Origin: Nocardioidaceae bacterium
GTDB taxonomy: Bacteria; Actinomycetota; Actinomycetes; Propionibacteriales; Nocardioidaceae
Assembly (NCBI GenBank): GCA_013811715.1
Contig: JACCUS010000004.1
Location: 1-40,896 of the forward strand
Direction of reading: 5' to 3'
DNA: 40,896 nucleotides
Made by a program: the position numbers and the translations under genes. Position 1 is the first letter of the stretch. Each line of letters opens with the position of its first letter. The notes under the pieces were generated by a model, which saw nothing but the letters and a program-made list of their open reading frames with translations, searched no databases and was not told where the DNA came from. Below, piece after piece: positions 1-7,942 of the stretch.

Positions 1-638
1 AGCTGGCCCGGCGATGGGGCTCGGTCGTCATCGACGACGACCCCTACGGCATGTTGCGGTTCGAAGGCGAGCACCTCCCCACGCTCCGTGAGCTCGGAGC
101 CGGAGATCCGCTGGTCTTCTCCGTCCGGACGTTCTCCAAGATCTTGGCGCCCGGGCTCAGGGTCGGCTGGCTCGACACCGTGCCCGAGCTTCGCCAGCTG
201 CTCATCAACGCCAAGCAGACGATGGACACCTGCACCAACATGCCCGCCCAGCGACTCTTGACCGGCTATCTCACCGGCGGGCACCTCGAGAAGCACCTGG
301 CGACCCAGCGGGAGCAGTACCGCCGGCGCAAGGGCGCCATGCAAGAAGCGCTCGGCGAGCACCTCGGCGACATCGCGACCTGGACCGATCCGCACGGCGG
401 CTTCTTCCTCTGGGTGACGCTGCACAACGGGGTAGACACCGAGCAGCTGTTCGAGGTGGCGCTTGCCGAGGGGGTGGCGTTCATCCCCGGGCCGGCGTTC
501 TCACCCGCCGGCCGTTTCCACGACGCCTTGCGGCTGTGCTTCGCCTCAACCGCGCCCGAACGCACCAAGGAGGGCGTCACGCGGCTGCGCCGGGCGATCG
601 ACCAGACGGCGGCAGCGAGCGCCGGCAGCCGTGGCTGA
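1..638 (+). CDS. Class I/II PLP-dependent aminotransferase, 3' part
   Basis: The gene enters from the left edge; its frame starts at base 3, so the start codon is outside the window. The visible 211 residues are the C-terminal part of a fold-type I aminotransferase. They begin just before VVIDDDPYG, which matches the PLP-contacting D-x-x-Y motif, and contain SVRTFSKILAPGLRVGW, whose Lys should form the Schiff base. The closest style is the 2-aminoadipate (LysN-like) group or the aminotransferase domain of MocR regulators. The missing N-terminus would separate these: a MocR protein would carry a GntR helix-turn-helix there. The stop overlaps the start of the next gene by 8 bp, so the two are probably cotranscribed and translationally coupled. 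Confidence 0.88.
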   Translation, partial: LARRWGSVVIDDDPYGMLRFEGEHLPTLRELGAGDPLVFSVRTFSKILAPGLRVGWLDTVPELRQLLINAKQTMDTCTNMPAQRLLTGYLTGGHLEKHLATQREQYRRRKGAMQEALGEHLGDIATWTDPHGGFFLWVTLHNGVDTEQLFEVALAEGVAFIPGPAFSPAGRFHDALRLCFASTAPERTKEGVTRLRRAIDQTAAASAGSRG

Positions 639-1833
639 GGCGGCCCTGACTCCGGACGAACAAGTGGTCCTCGACCTCATCTCACTCGAGGAGATCGAGG
701 ACCTGACGCGGTCGCTGGTCAACGCTCCCGGCGAGAACCCACCGGGCCGAGAGGGCGCAAGGGTGGCGGCGCTCGCGGCAGCCTGTGCCGCACGTGGGCT
801 GGACTGCACGTTGACCGAGGTCGAGCCCGATCGCCCCAACCTCTGCGCGACTCTCGCGGGAGGCGCCGGTCCCGGCCTGTTGCTGCTCGGCCACACCGAC
901 GTCGTACCGATCGGCGCCGGATGGAGTGTCGACCCCCGCGCCGGAGTGGTGCGCGACGGCCGACTCTTCGGGCGTGGTTCGACCGACATGCTGGGTGGGC
1001 TCGCCGCGATCCTGGTGGCGATGGAGGCGCTGCGCGCGGCGGGGGTCCGGCTCTCGGGCCCAGTCGAGTTGGCGGCCGTGGTGGACGAGGAGGAGACAGG
1101 CAAGGGGATCCGTCACTATCTCGCCGACCAGGACCGCTCCCACTTCGTCGGCTGCATCGTCGCCGAGCCCACCGACCTGCAGACCATCATCGCCGCGAGA
1201 GGCGACGCCTACTTCGAGTTCGCCTTCGAGGGCCGGGCCGCCCACTCCGGCCGGCCGTCCGAAGGGGTCAACGCCATCTACGCCGCAGCCAGCGTGGTCG
1301 GCGACCTGCAACGGTGGAACGACGAGCTGGCCGAAGACGCGCACCCGCTCGTCGGTCCCGCCACGTGGAGCGTTGGCCTGGTCAACGGTGGCACGGGTAC
1401 GTCAATCGTGCCTGCTCAGTGCAGCGTGACGGCGGACCGGCGGCTGCTTCCGCGGGAGGCTGGCAGCGCGGTGATCGAGCAGGTCAACCGCCGGATCAAC
1501 GCCTTGGGCCTAGGGGACCAGGGGGCGACAGCGCAGGTCCGAATGACCATGGAGATGCCCGGCTTCGAGACCCCTGCCGACCATCCGTTCGTGGCCGTGG
1601 CGGACGGCGCGATCGCCGCCGCGGGTGGTCCCGGGCTTCCGCTCGGCGGCTGGACGGCAGCCTGCGACGGCGGGTTCGTTGCGCGAGACGCCGGGGTGCC
1701 GGTCGTCGTACTCGGTCCGGGTTCGGTGGCCACCCAAGCGCACCGCGCCGACGAGTCGGTCGCGCTGGATGAGTTGCTCGTGGCGGCCCGAGCCTACGCC
1801 TTGGCCGCCATGCGCGTCCTCGGCGAGGCGTGA
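631..1833 (+). CDS. M20 family metallopeptidase/deacylase (ArgE/DapE-like)
   Basis: A 400-residue zinc-dependent amidohydrolase, the usual length for ArgE/DapE proteins that remove acyl groups from amino acids. The metal and catalytic residues are in place: H88-x-D90 in LLGHTDVVP, D119 in GRGSTDM, the E153-E154 pair in VDEEE, E179 in VAEPTD, and H371 near the C-terminus. H205 in the AAHSGRP motif belongs to the dimerisation lid. I chose the GTG at 631 because an open frame upstream of it runs inside the preceding aminotransferase and has no family similarity. The GTG overlaps the aminotransferase stop (GTGGCTGA). Coupling to an aminotransferase suggests that it deacylates an amino-acid derivative. 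The true substrate cannot be read from the sequence. Confidence 0.9.
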   Translation: MAEAALTPDEQVVLDLISLEEIEDLTRSLVNAPGENPPGREGARVAALAAACAARGLDCTLTEVEPDRPNLCATLAGGAGPGLLLLGHTDVVPIGAGWSVDPRAGVVRDGRLFGRGSTDMLGGLAAILVAMEALRAAGVRLSGPVELAAVVDEEETGKGIRHYLADQDRSHFVGCIVAEPTDLQTIIAARGDAYFEFAFEGRAAHSGRPSEGVNAIYAAASVVGDLQRWNDELAEDAHPLVGPATWSVGLVNGGTGTSIVPAQCSVTADRRLLPREAGSAVIEQVNRRINALGLGDQGATAQVRMTMEMPGFETPADHPFVAVADGAIAAAGGPGLPLGGWTAACDGGFVARDAGVPVVVLGPGSVATQAHRADESVALDELLVAARAYALAAMRVLGEA

Positions 1834-1857
1834 CTCTGCACAACGGTCAAGGAGTCC

Positions 1858-4761
1858 TCAGTTGCCCATCGCGGCGGCGAGGACTTCGGCGAGGTGACGC
1901 GCCCGCCGCTCGGTGCCGTGGGCGATCTGGGTGCGGCAGCTGAACCCGTCGGCCAGCACGATCGTGTCAGGTGCGGCATCTCGCACGGCGGGGAGGATGA
2001 CTCGCTCCCCAGCCGCAACCGACACCTCGTAGTGGCCCTCCTCGAATCCGAAGTTGCCGGCCAGCCCACAACAGCCGGAGTCCGGGACCTCCACATCGAT
2101 CCCGGCGGCGGACATGACCGCGGAGTCGGCACCGAAGCCCATCACCGCGTGCTGATGGCAGTGCACCTGCACCAGAGCGTCACCGCCGACCTGCGGCGGC
2201 CGCCAGTCCGGCGCGAACCGCTGCAACGCTTCGGCCAGCGTGTACGTCGACCCTGCGGCCTGCTGGGCCAATGCGTCGCCGGGAAGCAGGTCTTTGGCGT
2301 CGTGTCTGAACACCGCCGTACAGCTCGGCTCCAGGCCGATGACCGGAGTGCCCGCCACCAGGTGGGGTGCGAGCCTGCGCAGGGATCGACGCAGGACCTT
2401 CTTCGCCATGCCCAGCTGGCCCGTGGAGATCCAGGTGAGACCGCAGCACACGGGTCCATCCGGAAAGAGCACGTCCAAGCCCGCATCCTCCAGCACCCTC
2501 AGGGCACTTCTGCCGACCTCCGGGGAGAAGTAGTTGGTGAACGTGTCCGGCCACAAGACCACCTTGCCCCGAGAAGCAGCATGCTCCGGCTTCTCTCGAT
2601 GAGCGGACCACGTTGTGAAAGACGTCTCCGCAAACGTCGGCAGCACCCGCTCGTCGGCGACTCCACCGAGACGTTTGATCAGCCCCTGCGCGCCAGAGCC
2701 GCTCACGAGGTTGGCGAGGCCGGGGGAAAGCATGGCCAGCCTCGACCACACCGGCAGCCAACCCATCGACCAGTGCGATCTCGGCCGGGCCCACGGCCGG
2801 CCCTTGTAGTGATGATGGGTGAACTCCGCCTTGTACGTGGCCATGTCGACGTTGACCGGACAGTCGGACAGACAGCCCTTGCACGACAGGCAGAGGTCCA
2901 GGGCGTCGCGGACCTCCGTCGACCGCCAGCCATCCGTGACGATGTCGCCTTCGAGCATCTCCCACAGCAGGTGGGCACGGCCGCGGGTCGAGTGCTGCTC
3001 CTCGCGGGTGACCTGGTAGCTCGGACACATCACCCCGCCCGAGGACTGCCGGCACTTGCCGACGCCCACACACCGGCGCTGGGCCCGGCCGAAGCTACCA
3101 GCGTCGTCGGGGTAGGCGAAGACAGTGAGCAGCTGGCGCTCCTTCGCGGCGCCGGTGTGCCGGAGGGATGCGTCGACAGGATCGGGGTCCACGATCACGT
3201 GCGGGTTCAACCGGTTCGCGGGGTCCCACACCTGCTTGACGGCGCAGAACAGGTCGACCACGTCTGCGCCGTACATCCGCTCAAGCAGTTCCGAGCGAGC
3301 ACGGCCGTCACCGTGCTCGCCCGAGACCGAGCCGCCGAGCGAGGTGACGAGGTCGGTGGCCTGCTCGACGAACGACCGGTAGTTCGCCACTCCCGCAGCG
3401 GACAGCAGGTCGAAGTCGATCCGCATGTGCATGCAGCCCTCGCCGAAGTGCCCGTACGACGCTCCGGACAGGTCGTGCCGGGCCAGCAGCTCGTCCAGCC
3501 CACGCAAGTACCTGCCGAGCGCAGGCGGCGGTACCGCCGCGTCCTCCCAGCCACCCCAAGCCTCGGCACCATCGACACGCCGGGTCGCAAGGCCGGTGCC
3601 GTCGCGCCGGCATCGCCACAGCACGGCTTGCGCCGCTGCGTCGGTGACCAGCGAGGAACTGACGTGCAGGCCGGAGTCACGCAGCTCGGCTGCGATCTGC
3701 CGACCGGTCCGGCCCGCCTGCTCCGCATCGGAGCCGCCGACCTCCACGAGCAGCCATGCCTGTCCCGGCGGGAGGCCTGCCGCGGTGGCGTCTCGTCTGA
3801 TCTGCGCGGGCAGCCGGTCGACCAGCGTGGCATTGATCGACTCCATGGTCAGCGGTCCATGCGGCAGCACCCGGGGGACGCTGTCGGCGGCCGCGACCGA
3901 GTCCGGGAAGCCCAAGGCCAGCAGCACCCTCGCGGCCGGCAACCGGGTCAGCGCGACTGTGGCGCGCAGGGTCGTCGCCAGGCTGCCCTCACTGCCGCAG
4001 AGCAGCCGTGCCATGTCGTGGCCGTTATCCGGCAACAACCGGTCGAGCGCATAGCCGGAGATCTGTCGCGAGAACTGACCGAACCTGCGGCGGATCAGTA
4101 GCTCGTGCCCGTCCATGATGGCGAGCAGCCGTCGGCACAGCTCGCCTTCGCGACCGGGCAGTCGGGACAGTCCGTCCCGGCGCCGGGCGGGGTCGGCGTC
4201 TGCTGTCGGCACGTCGAGCGTCAGCTCGGCGCCGTCGGCCAGCAGCACGTCGAGGCTCCGGAGGTTGTCAGCCGTCGTGCCCCAGGCGACGGAGTGCGCT
4301 CCGCAGGCGTTGTTGGCGATCATCCCTCCGAGCGTCGCGCGGCTGGCCGACGAGGGATCAGCACCGAAGGTGAGGCCGTGCTTCGCCGCGGCCGCGAGCA
4401 GGTCGGTCAGCACCACACCTGGCTCGACCGTGGCGGTCTGTGAGACCGGGTCGAGCTGGAGGATCCGGTGGAGGTGTCGTGACACGTCGACCACGACCGA
4501 ACCGAGGGCGTTGCCCGCCATCGACGTACCGCCACCGCGGAGCGTGACAGGGGCGCCCGCATCGGCGCAGAGGGTCACCGCCGCCACGAGGTCTTGCACC
4601 GTCGCGGGCACCACCACCAGATCTGGCACCACCCGGTAGTTCGATGCGTCGACCGCGTACAGCCCTTTGGCGCTCGGGTCGGCAGCGACCTCGCCGGCGA
4701 GCTCAGCCCGCAGAGTGGCAGCAAGCCTGGCGGCGTCGAAGATGGCAGCGGAAGCAGTCAA
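1858..4761 (-). CDS. FAD-linked and 4Fe-4S 2-hydroxyacid dehydrogenase (YdiJ / D-2-hydroxyglutarate dehydrogenase-like)
   Basis: A 967-residue fusion of a GlcD-type flavin half and a GlcF-type iron-sulfur half, as in YdiJ-class D-2-hydroxyglutarate/D-lactate dehydrogenases that pass electrons to the respiratory chain. Residues about 45-270 are the FAD-binding PCMH domain (RGGGTSMAGNA; NNACGAHS). About 270-530 is the FAD-oxidase C-terminal domain (GHFGEGCMHMR; SGEHGDGRARSELL). Cysteines 564, 570, 579 and 624, 627, 630, 634 (CLSCKGCLSDCP) should hold Fe-S clusters. Two CCG half-domains have motifs at 772-774 and 897-899. The start is TTG: an in-frame TAG lies four codons upstream and no better start precedes the FAD domain. 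It is transcribed divergently from the racemase-like gene, with a shared operator at 4793-4804. Exact substrate unknown. Confidence 0.88.
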   Translation of the reverse strand: MTASAAIFDAARLAATLRAELAGEVAADPSAKGLYAVDASNYRVVPDLVVVPATVQDLVAAVTLCADAGAPVTLRGGGTSMAGNALGSVVVDVSRHLHRILQLDPVSQTATVEPGVVLTDLLAAAAKHGLTFGADPSSASRATLGGMIANNACGAHSVAWGTTADNLRSLDVLLADGAELTLDVPTADADPARRRDGLSRLPGREGELCRRLLAIMDGHELLIRRRFGQFSRQISGYALDRLLPDNGHDMARLLCGSEGSLATTLRATVALTRLPAARVLLALGFPDSVAAADSVPRVLPHGPLTMESINATLVDRLPAQIRRDATAAGLPPGQAWLLVEVGGSDAEQAGRTGRQIAAELRDSGLHVSSSLVTDAAAQAVLWRCRRDGTGLATRRVDGAEAWGGWEDAAVPPPALGRYLRGLDELLARHDLSGASYGHFGEGCMHMRIDFDLLSAAGVANYRSFVEQATDLVTSLGGSVSGEHGDGRARSELLERMYGADVVDLFCAVKQVWDPANRLNPHVIVDPDPVDASLRHTGAAKERQLLTVFAYPDDAGSFGRAQRRCVGVGKCRQSSGGVMCPSYQVTREEQHSTRGRAHLLWEMLEGDIVTDGWRSTEVRDALDLCLSCKGCLSDCPVNVDMATYKAEFTHHHYKGRPWARPRSHWSMGWLPVWSRLAMLSPGLANLVSGSGAQGLIKRLGGVADERVLPTFAETSFTTWSAHREKPEHAASRGKVVLWPDTFTNYFSPEVGRSALRVLEDAGLDVLFPDGPVCCGLTWISTGQLGMAKKVLRRSLRRLAPHLVAGTPVIGLEPSCTAVFRHDAKDLLPGDALAQQAAGSTYTLAEALQRFAPDWRPPQVGGDALVQVHCHQHAVMGFGADSAVMSAAGIDVEVPDSGCCGLAGNFGFEEGHYEVSVAAGERVILPAVRDAAPDTIVLADGFSCRTQIAHGTERRARHLAEVLAAAMGN

Positions 4762-4792
4762 TGTTCGCCGAACCTAACGACCTGGCTGTAAC

Positions 4793-4804
4793 ATTGTCAA
4801 CAAT
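4793..4804. promoter_or_regulatory. GntR/FadR-type operator, site 1
   Basis: ATTGTCAACAAT has 5-bp inverted arms around a 2-bp centre and lies in the 69-bp divergent region between the hydroxyacid dehydrogenase and the racemase-like gene. On the plus strand it overlaps a TANNNT -10 candidate (TAACAT, 4789-4794). On the minus strand it contains a TTGACA -35 candidate followed 18 bp later by TAGGTT. Near-identical sites occur at 7914-7925 and 10685-10696. Confidence 0.72.
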
Positions 4805-4830
4805 CCGCCATCGGCGCTACTGGAGGGTGC

Positions 4831-5601
4831 ATGACACCGGCTTTCACCGTCGGACTGCTCTATCCCGGCTTCGGCGCAGAGGACGACTTCTCCACGCTGG
4901 AGGCTCGGCTCGACGGCGGCGTCCGGCTTCCGCTCGTGCACACCTCGGTCGGAGAAGACGCCCACCGGGTCGACGCCCTCCTCGACCTAGGCAGCCACTT
5001 CCGGTTGGCTGACGGTGCCGCGGCGCTCGCCGACCACCACTGTGACTCGGTGATGTGGGCATGCACGTCGGGGAGCTTCGTCTTCGGCTGGGACGGAGCA
5101 AGTCAGCAGGTCAACGAGGTCGCGCAGGTGCTGGGTGTCCCAGTCTCGTCCACCTCGATCGCCTTCGCCAACGCATGCCACGCGCTGGGGCTGACCAAGC
5201 TCGCGGTCGCGGCGTCGTACCCTGAGGACGTGGCCAGGCACTTCGTCGAGTTCTTGACGAAGGGCGGACTTGAGGTGGTCAGCATGAGCAGCCACGGGAT
5301 CGACTCGGCCGCCGAGGTCGCCCGCCTGGAGAAGAACGACGTTGTCGCCATGGTGCGCGGCATCGACACTTCGGGGGCCGATGCGTTGCTGGTGCCCGAC
5401 ACCGCGTTGCACTCGCTTGGCTGGCTCGGCGAACTCGAGAGCGCCGCCGGGCTGCCCGTGCTCACCGCGAACCAGGTGACCGTCTGGGAGGGGCTGCACC
5501 TGCTCGGTCCGGTCGCCCCGCTCGATCGGTTGGGGACACTGTTCGCGGCTGACCGTGACGCGCCCAATGGCACCAGACGGCTGAGTGGAGAACGACCGTG
5601 A
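4831..5601 (+). CDS. Maleate isomerase / Asp-Glu racemase superfamily protein lacking the second cysteine
   Basis: A 256-residue protein of the family that includes maleate cis-trans isomerase, arylmalonate decarboxylase and aspartate/glutamate racemases. These enzymes use one or two active-site cysteines for enolate or carbanion chemistry. C78 sits in MWACTSGSFV, matching the first catalytic cysteine. The second, normally in a CTALRTL-like segment, is replaced by D190 (VPDTALHSLGWL), while the following TANQVTVWEGL motif is kept. This one-cysteine layout argues against ordinary maleate isomerase or racemase activity and favours a decarboxylase-like or other one-cysteine reaction. The ribosome site TGGAGGG precedes the ATG. 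The stop overlaps the GntR start (GTGA), so regulator and enzyme form one operon. Confidence 0.82.
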   Translation: MTPAFTVGLLYPGFGAEDDFSTLEARLDGGVRLPLVHTSVGEDAHRVDALLDLGSHFRLADGAAALADHHCDSVMWACTSGSFVFGWDGASQQVNEVAQVLGVPVSSTSIAFANACHALGLTKLAVAASYPEDVARHFVEFLTKGGLEVVSMSSHGIDSAAEVARLEKNDVVAMVRGIDTSGADALLVPDTALHSLGWLGELESAAGLPVLTANQVTVWEGLHLLGPVAPLDRLGTLFAADRDAPNGTRRLSGERP

Positions 5602-6284
5602 CGTCAACAGGCCGCTACATCGAACCGTTGGTGCGGGAGTCGACTCCCAGCATCATCGCCGACAAGCTCCGCAACGCAATCGGGTCCGGTGAGCTGAGGG
5701 CCGGCCAGCAGCTCGGAGAGGCAGAGCTCGCCCGTGAGCTCGGGGTGAGTCGCGGGCCGCTGCGGGAGGGTATGCAGCGGCTGACCCAGGAGGGGCTGCT
5801 CATGTCGATCCGCAACCGGGGGCTCTTTGTCATCGAGATGACACCGGAGAACGTGCGAGACATGTACGTAGCCCGCAGCGCGGTCGAACGCGCTGCGGGC
5901 GCCCAGATCTTCGTCCATGACCCGGTCGCGGCCGGCGATGCACTCCTCGCCCTGACCGACCAGATGGCGCAGTCTGCCGCCCGCAGGGACATCGCCGCGG
6001 TCAGCGAGTCCGACATCGAGTTCCACCAGCTGCTCGTCTCACTCGCCAAGAGCCCGCGCCTGACACGGATCCACAAGACCCTGCTGACTGAGACGCGGAT
6101 GTGCATCCACGCACTCGAGGAGACCTACCGGTACTCCGATGTCAGAGTGACCGAGCACCATGGCATCGCCGCGGCGTTCACGGCCTCCGACCCCGTGTTG
6201 ACCGACGAGCGGCTGGTGGCCCACATGGAAGACGCGCTGGTGCGGCTGGCGAACGGCGCTTCGCCGCTGCGCGGCTTCGCCTGA
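5598..6284 (+). CDS. GntR family transcriptional regulator, FadR (FCD) subfamily
   Basis: A 228-residue regulator. Residues about 18-75 form the GntR winged helix (IADKLRNAI ... ELARELGVSRGPLREGMQRL). The rest is an all-helical FCD ligand-binding domain with the usual metal or ligand set: D139, H143, H188 and H209. FCD regulators commonly sense carboxylates, which fits neighbouring genes acting on amino and hydroxy acids. The GTG start overlaps the previous stop by 4 bp. The promoter of this two-gene operon carries an ATTGTNNACAAT palindrome, so autoregulation is likely. The same palindrome at two other promoters suggests that it also controls the dehydrogenase, aminotransferase and transporter genes. 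Repression relieved by the substrate is the simplest model. Confidence 0.9.
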   Translation: MTSTGRYIEPLVRESTPSIIADKLRNAIGSGELRAGQQLGEAELARELGVSRGPLREGMQRLTQEGLLMSIRNRGLFVIEMTPENVRDMYVARSAVERAAGAQIFVHDPVAAGDALLALTDQMAQSAARRDIAAVSESDIEFHQLLVSLAKSPRLTRIHKTLLTETRMCIHALEETYRYSDVRVTEHHGIAAAFTASDPVLTDERLVAHMEDALVRLANGASPLRGFA

Positions 6285-6325
6285 CCGTTACGTGCGGCGC
6301 GATCACGCTCGACCCGGCGAGATGC

Positions 6326-7822
6326 TCAGGTCAGCGCGATGAGGACGTACTTGGTCTCGAGGAACTCCTCGATCCCCACCGAGCCGCCCTCACGGCCGAG
6401 CCCGGACTGCTTGACCCCGCCGAACGGTGCGGCGGGGTTCGACACGACTCCCTGGTTGAGCCCGACCATGCCACTCTCGATCGCCTCGGCCACTCTCAGC
6501 GCGCGACGCAGGTCGTTGGTGTAGACGAAGGAGACCAAACCGAACTCGGTGTCGTTGGCTGCTTCGATGGCCTCCGCCTCGTCCTTGAACGGCGTCAGCG
6601 GCGCAACCGGCCCGAATATCTCTTCGTCCGCCATCCTGGCAGTGCGTGGTACGTCGGTGAGTACGGTCGGCGGGTAGAAGTAGCCCCTGCCGTCGGGGGG
6701 CTCCCCACCAGTCAGCACCTTCGCCCCCCGGTCGATCGCGTCGGAAACCAAAGCGGTGACCTTCTGCTTCGCCGCGTCGTCGATGAGCGGGCCCACCCGC
6801 ACTCCGTCATCCACGCCGCGACCGACCTTGAGCGCGGACATCCTCTCCGCCAGCCTGGCGCCGAAGTCCGCGATGATCTCCTGGTGCACGTAGAGGCGGT
6901 TCGCGGCGGTGCATGCCTCACCCATGTTGCGCATCTTGGCCGCGAGCGCTCCATCGACCGCCTCGTCGATGTCGGCGTCCTCGAAGACGATGAACGGTGC
7001 GTTGCCACCAAGCTCCATCGAGGTACGGAGCACCTTCTCGGCGCACTGCTCGAGCAGGATCTTGCCCACCTTCGTCGAGCCGGTGAAGGATAGCTTGCGC
7101 GCCAGCCCCGACCTGATGAGTGGCTCCATCACGCCGTTTGAATCGGTCGTCGTGACGACGTTGACCGCTCCGTCGGGGACGCCCGCCTCTCGAAGGATGT
7201 CGACCAGCGCGAGCATCGACAGAGGTGTCTGGTGAGCGGGCTTGATGACACTGGAGCAGCCGGCGGCGATCGCCGGGCCCAGCTTGCGGGTGCCCATCGC
7301 CATCGGGAAGTTCCAGGGCGTGATGAGCAGGCAGGGCCCGACCGGCTGCTTGGCCACCAGGAATCGGGCTCCCCCGGCCGGGGCCACCTGGTAGCCGCCG
7401 TCGATCCGGACGGCCTCACCGGCGAAGTGGCGGAAGAACTCCGCGGCATACGCGATCTCGCCCTTCGCCTCAGGAACCGGCTTGCCCATCTCCAGGGTCA
7501 TCAGCAACGCTAGGTCGTCGATCCGCTCGTGGATCAGGTCGAAGGCTCGCATCAGCATGTCGGCCCGCTGCTGGGGAGGGAGGCCGCCGAACGACGGCTG
7601 GGCGGCGACCGCCGCCTCGAGCGCGGATCGACCGTCGGCCGGGGCTGCGTCAGCTACCGCACACAGAACGTCGCCGGTCGAGGGGTCGACTACGTCGAAG
7701 GTGGCTTTCCCCTCGGCGTCGACCCAGCTGCCGCCGACGTACAGCTGCTTGGGAACCCGCCAGACCGCGGACTCTGCGGCGCCGAGGCGGGATTGAGCGG
7801 GCGTGTCCGTGTGAGTGCTCAT
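6326..7822 (-). CDS. gabD: NAD(P)-dependent succinate-semialdehyde-type aldehyde dehydrogenase
   Basis: A 498-residue aldehyde dehydrogenase of the SSADH/GabD group, which oxidises succinate semialdehyde or similar omega-oxo acids to dicarboxylates. Key residues are visible: N171 in TPWNFPMA, K194 in VIKPAHQTP, the cofactor loop FTGSTKVGK (246-254), general base E270 in MELGGNAPF, and nucleophile C304 in NMGEACTAANR. The ATG at 7822 has a good ribosome site (AGGGACT). It diverges from the GABA-type aminotransferase, whose product would be its natural substrate. The 120-bp region between them holds the palindromic operator at 7914-7925 and a degenerate copy at 7883-7893. Glutarate semialdehyde or malonate semialdehyde cannot be excluded as the real substrate. 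Confidence 0.87.
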   Translation of the reverse strand: MSTHTDTPAQSRLGAAESAVWRVPKQLYVGGSWVDAEGKATFDVVDPSTGDVLCAVADAAPADGRSALEAAVAAQPSFGGLPPQQRADMLMRAFDLIHERIDDLALLMTLEMGKPVPEAKGEIAYAAEFFRHFAGEAVRIDGGYQVAPAGGARFLVAKQPVGPCLLITPWNFPMAMGTRKLGPAIAAGCSSVIKPAHQTPLSMLALVDILREAGVPDGAVNVVTTTDSNGVMEPLIRSGLARKLSFTGSTKVGKILLEQCAEKVLRTSMELGGNAPFIVFEDADIDEAVDGALAAKMRNMGEACTAANRLYVHQEIIADFGARLAERMSALKVGRGVDDGVRVGPLIDDAAKQKVTALVSDAIDRGAKVLTGGEPPDGRGYFYPPTVLTDVPRTARMADEEIFGPVAPLTPFKDEAEAIEAANDTEFGLVSFVYTNDLRRALRVAEAIESGMVGLNQGVVSNPAAPFGGVKQSGLGREGGSVGIEEFLETKYVLIALT

Positions 7823-7882
7823 CTGGGAGTCCCTTCAGGCTTGTGCAGCTGCTGCGAGCGAACAGTCCCATTGTGCCAGCCG

Positions 7883-7893
7883 CGTTGACAACG
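7883..7893. promoter_or_regulatory. Degenerate copy of the GntR operator
   Basis: CGTTGACAACG is an imperfect copy of the TTGTNNACAA core with one good half-site. It lies between gabD and the class III aminotransferase, 20 bp from the perfect palindrome. It also contains the TTGACA that serves as the -35 of the aminotransferase promoter, so the signal is ambiguous. Confidence 0.35.
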
Positions 7894-7912
7894 CCTACCG
7901 CTGCTATACGCT
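7885..7912 (+). promoter_or_regulatory. Promoter of the GABA-type aminotransferase gene
   Basis: TTGACA (7885-7890), a 16-bp spacer and TACGCT (7907-7912) make a good SigA-like promoter. The predicted start of transcription falls inside the palindrome that follows directly, which is the expected geometry for repression. Confidence 0.55.
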
Positions 7913-7926
7913 GATTGTCGACAATC
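7913..7926. promoter_or_regulatory. GntR/FadR-type operator, site 2 (perfect palindrome)
   Basis: GATTGTCGACAATC is a perfect 14-bp palindrome directly downstream of the -10 and just before the ribosome site (AGAGAGGT) of the aminotransferase gene. It shares the core ATTGTNNACAAT with sites 1 and 3. Confidence 0.78.
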
Positions 7927-7942
7927 TACCAGAGAGGTAACC

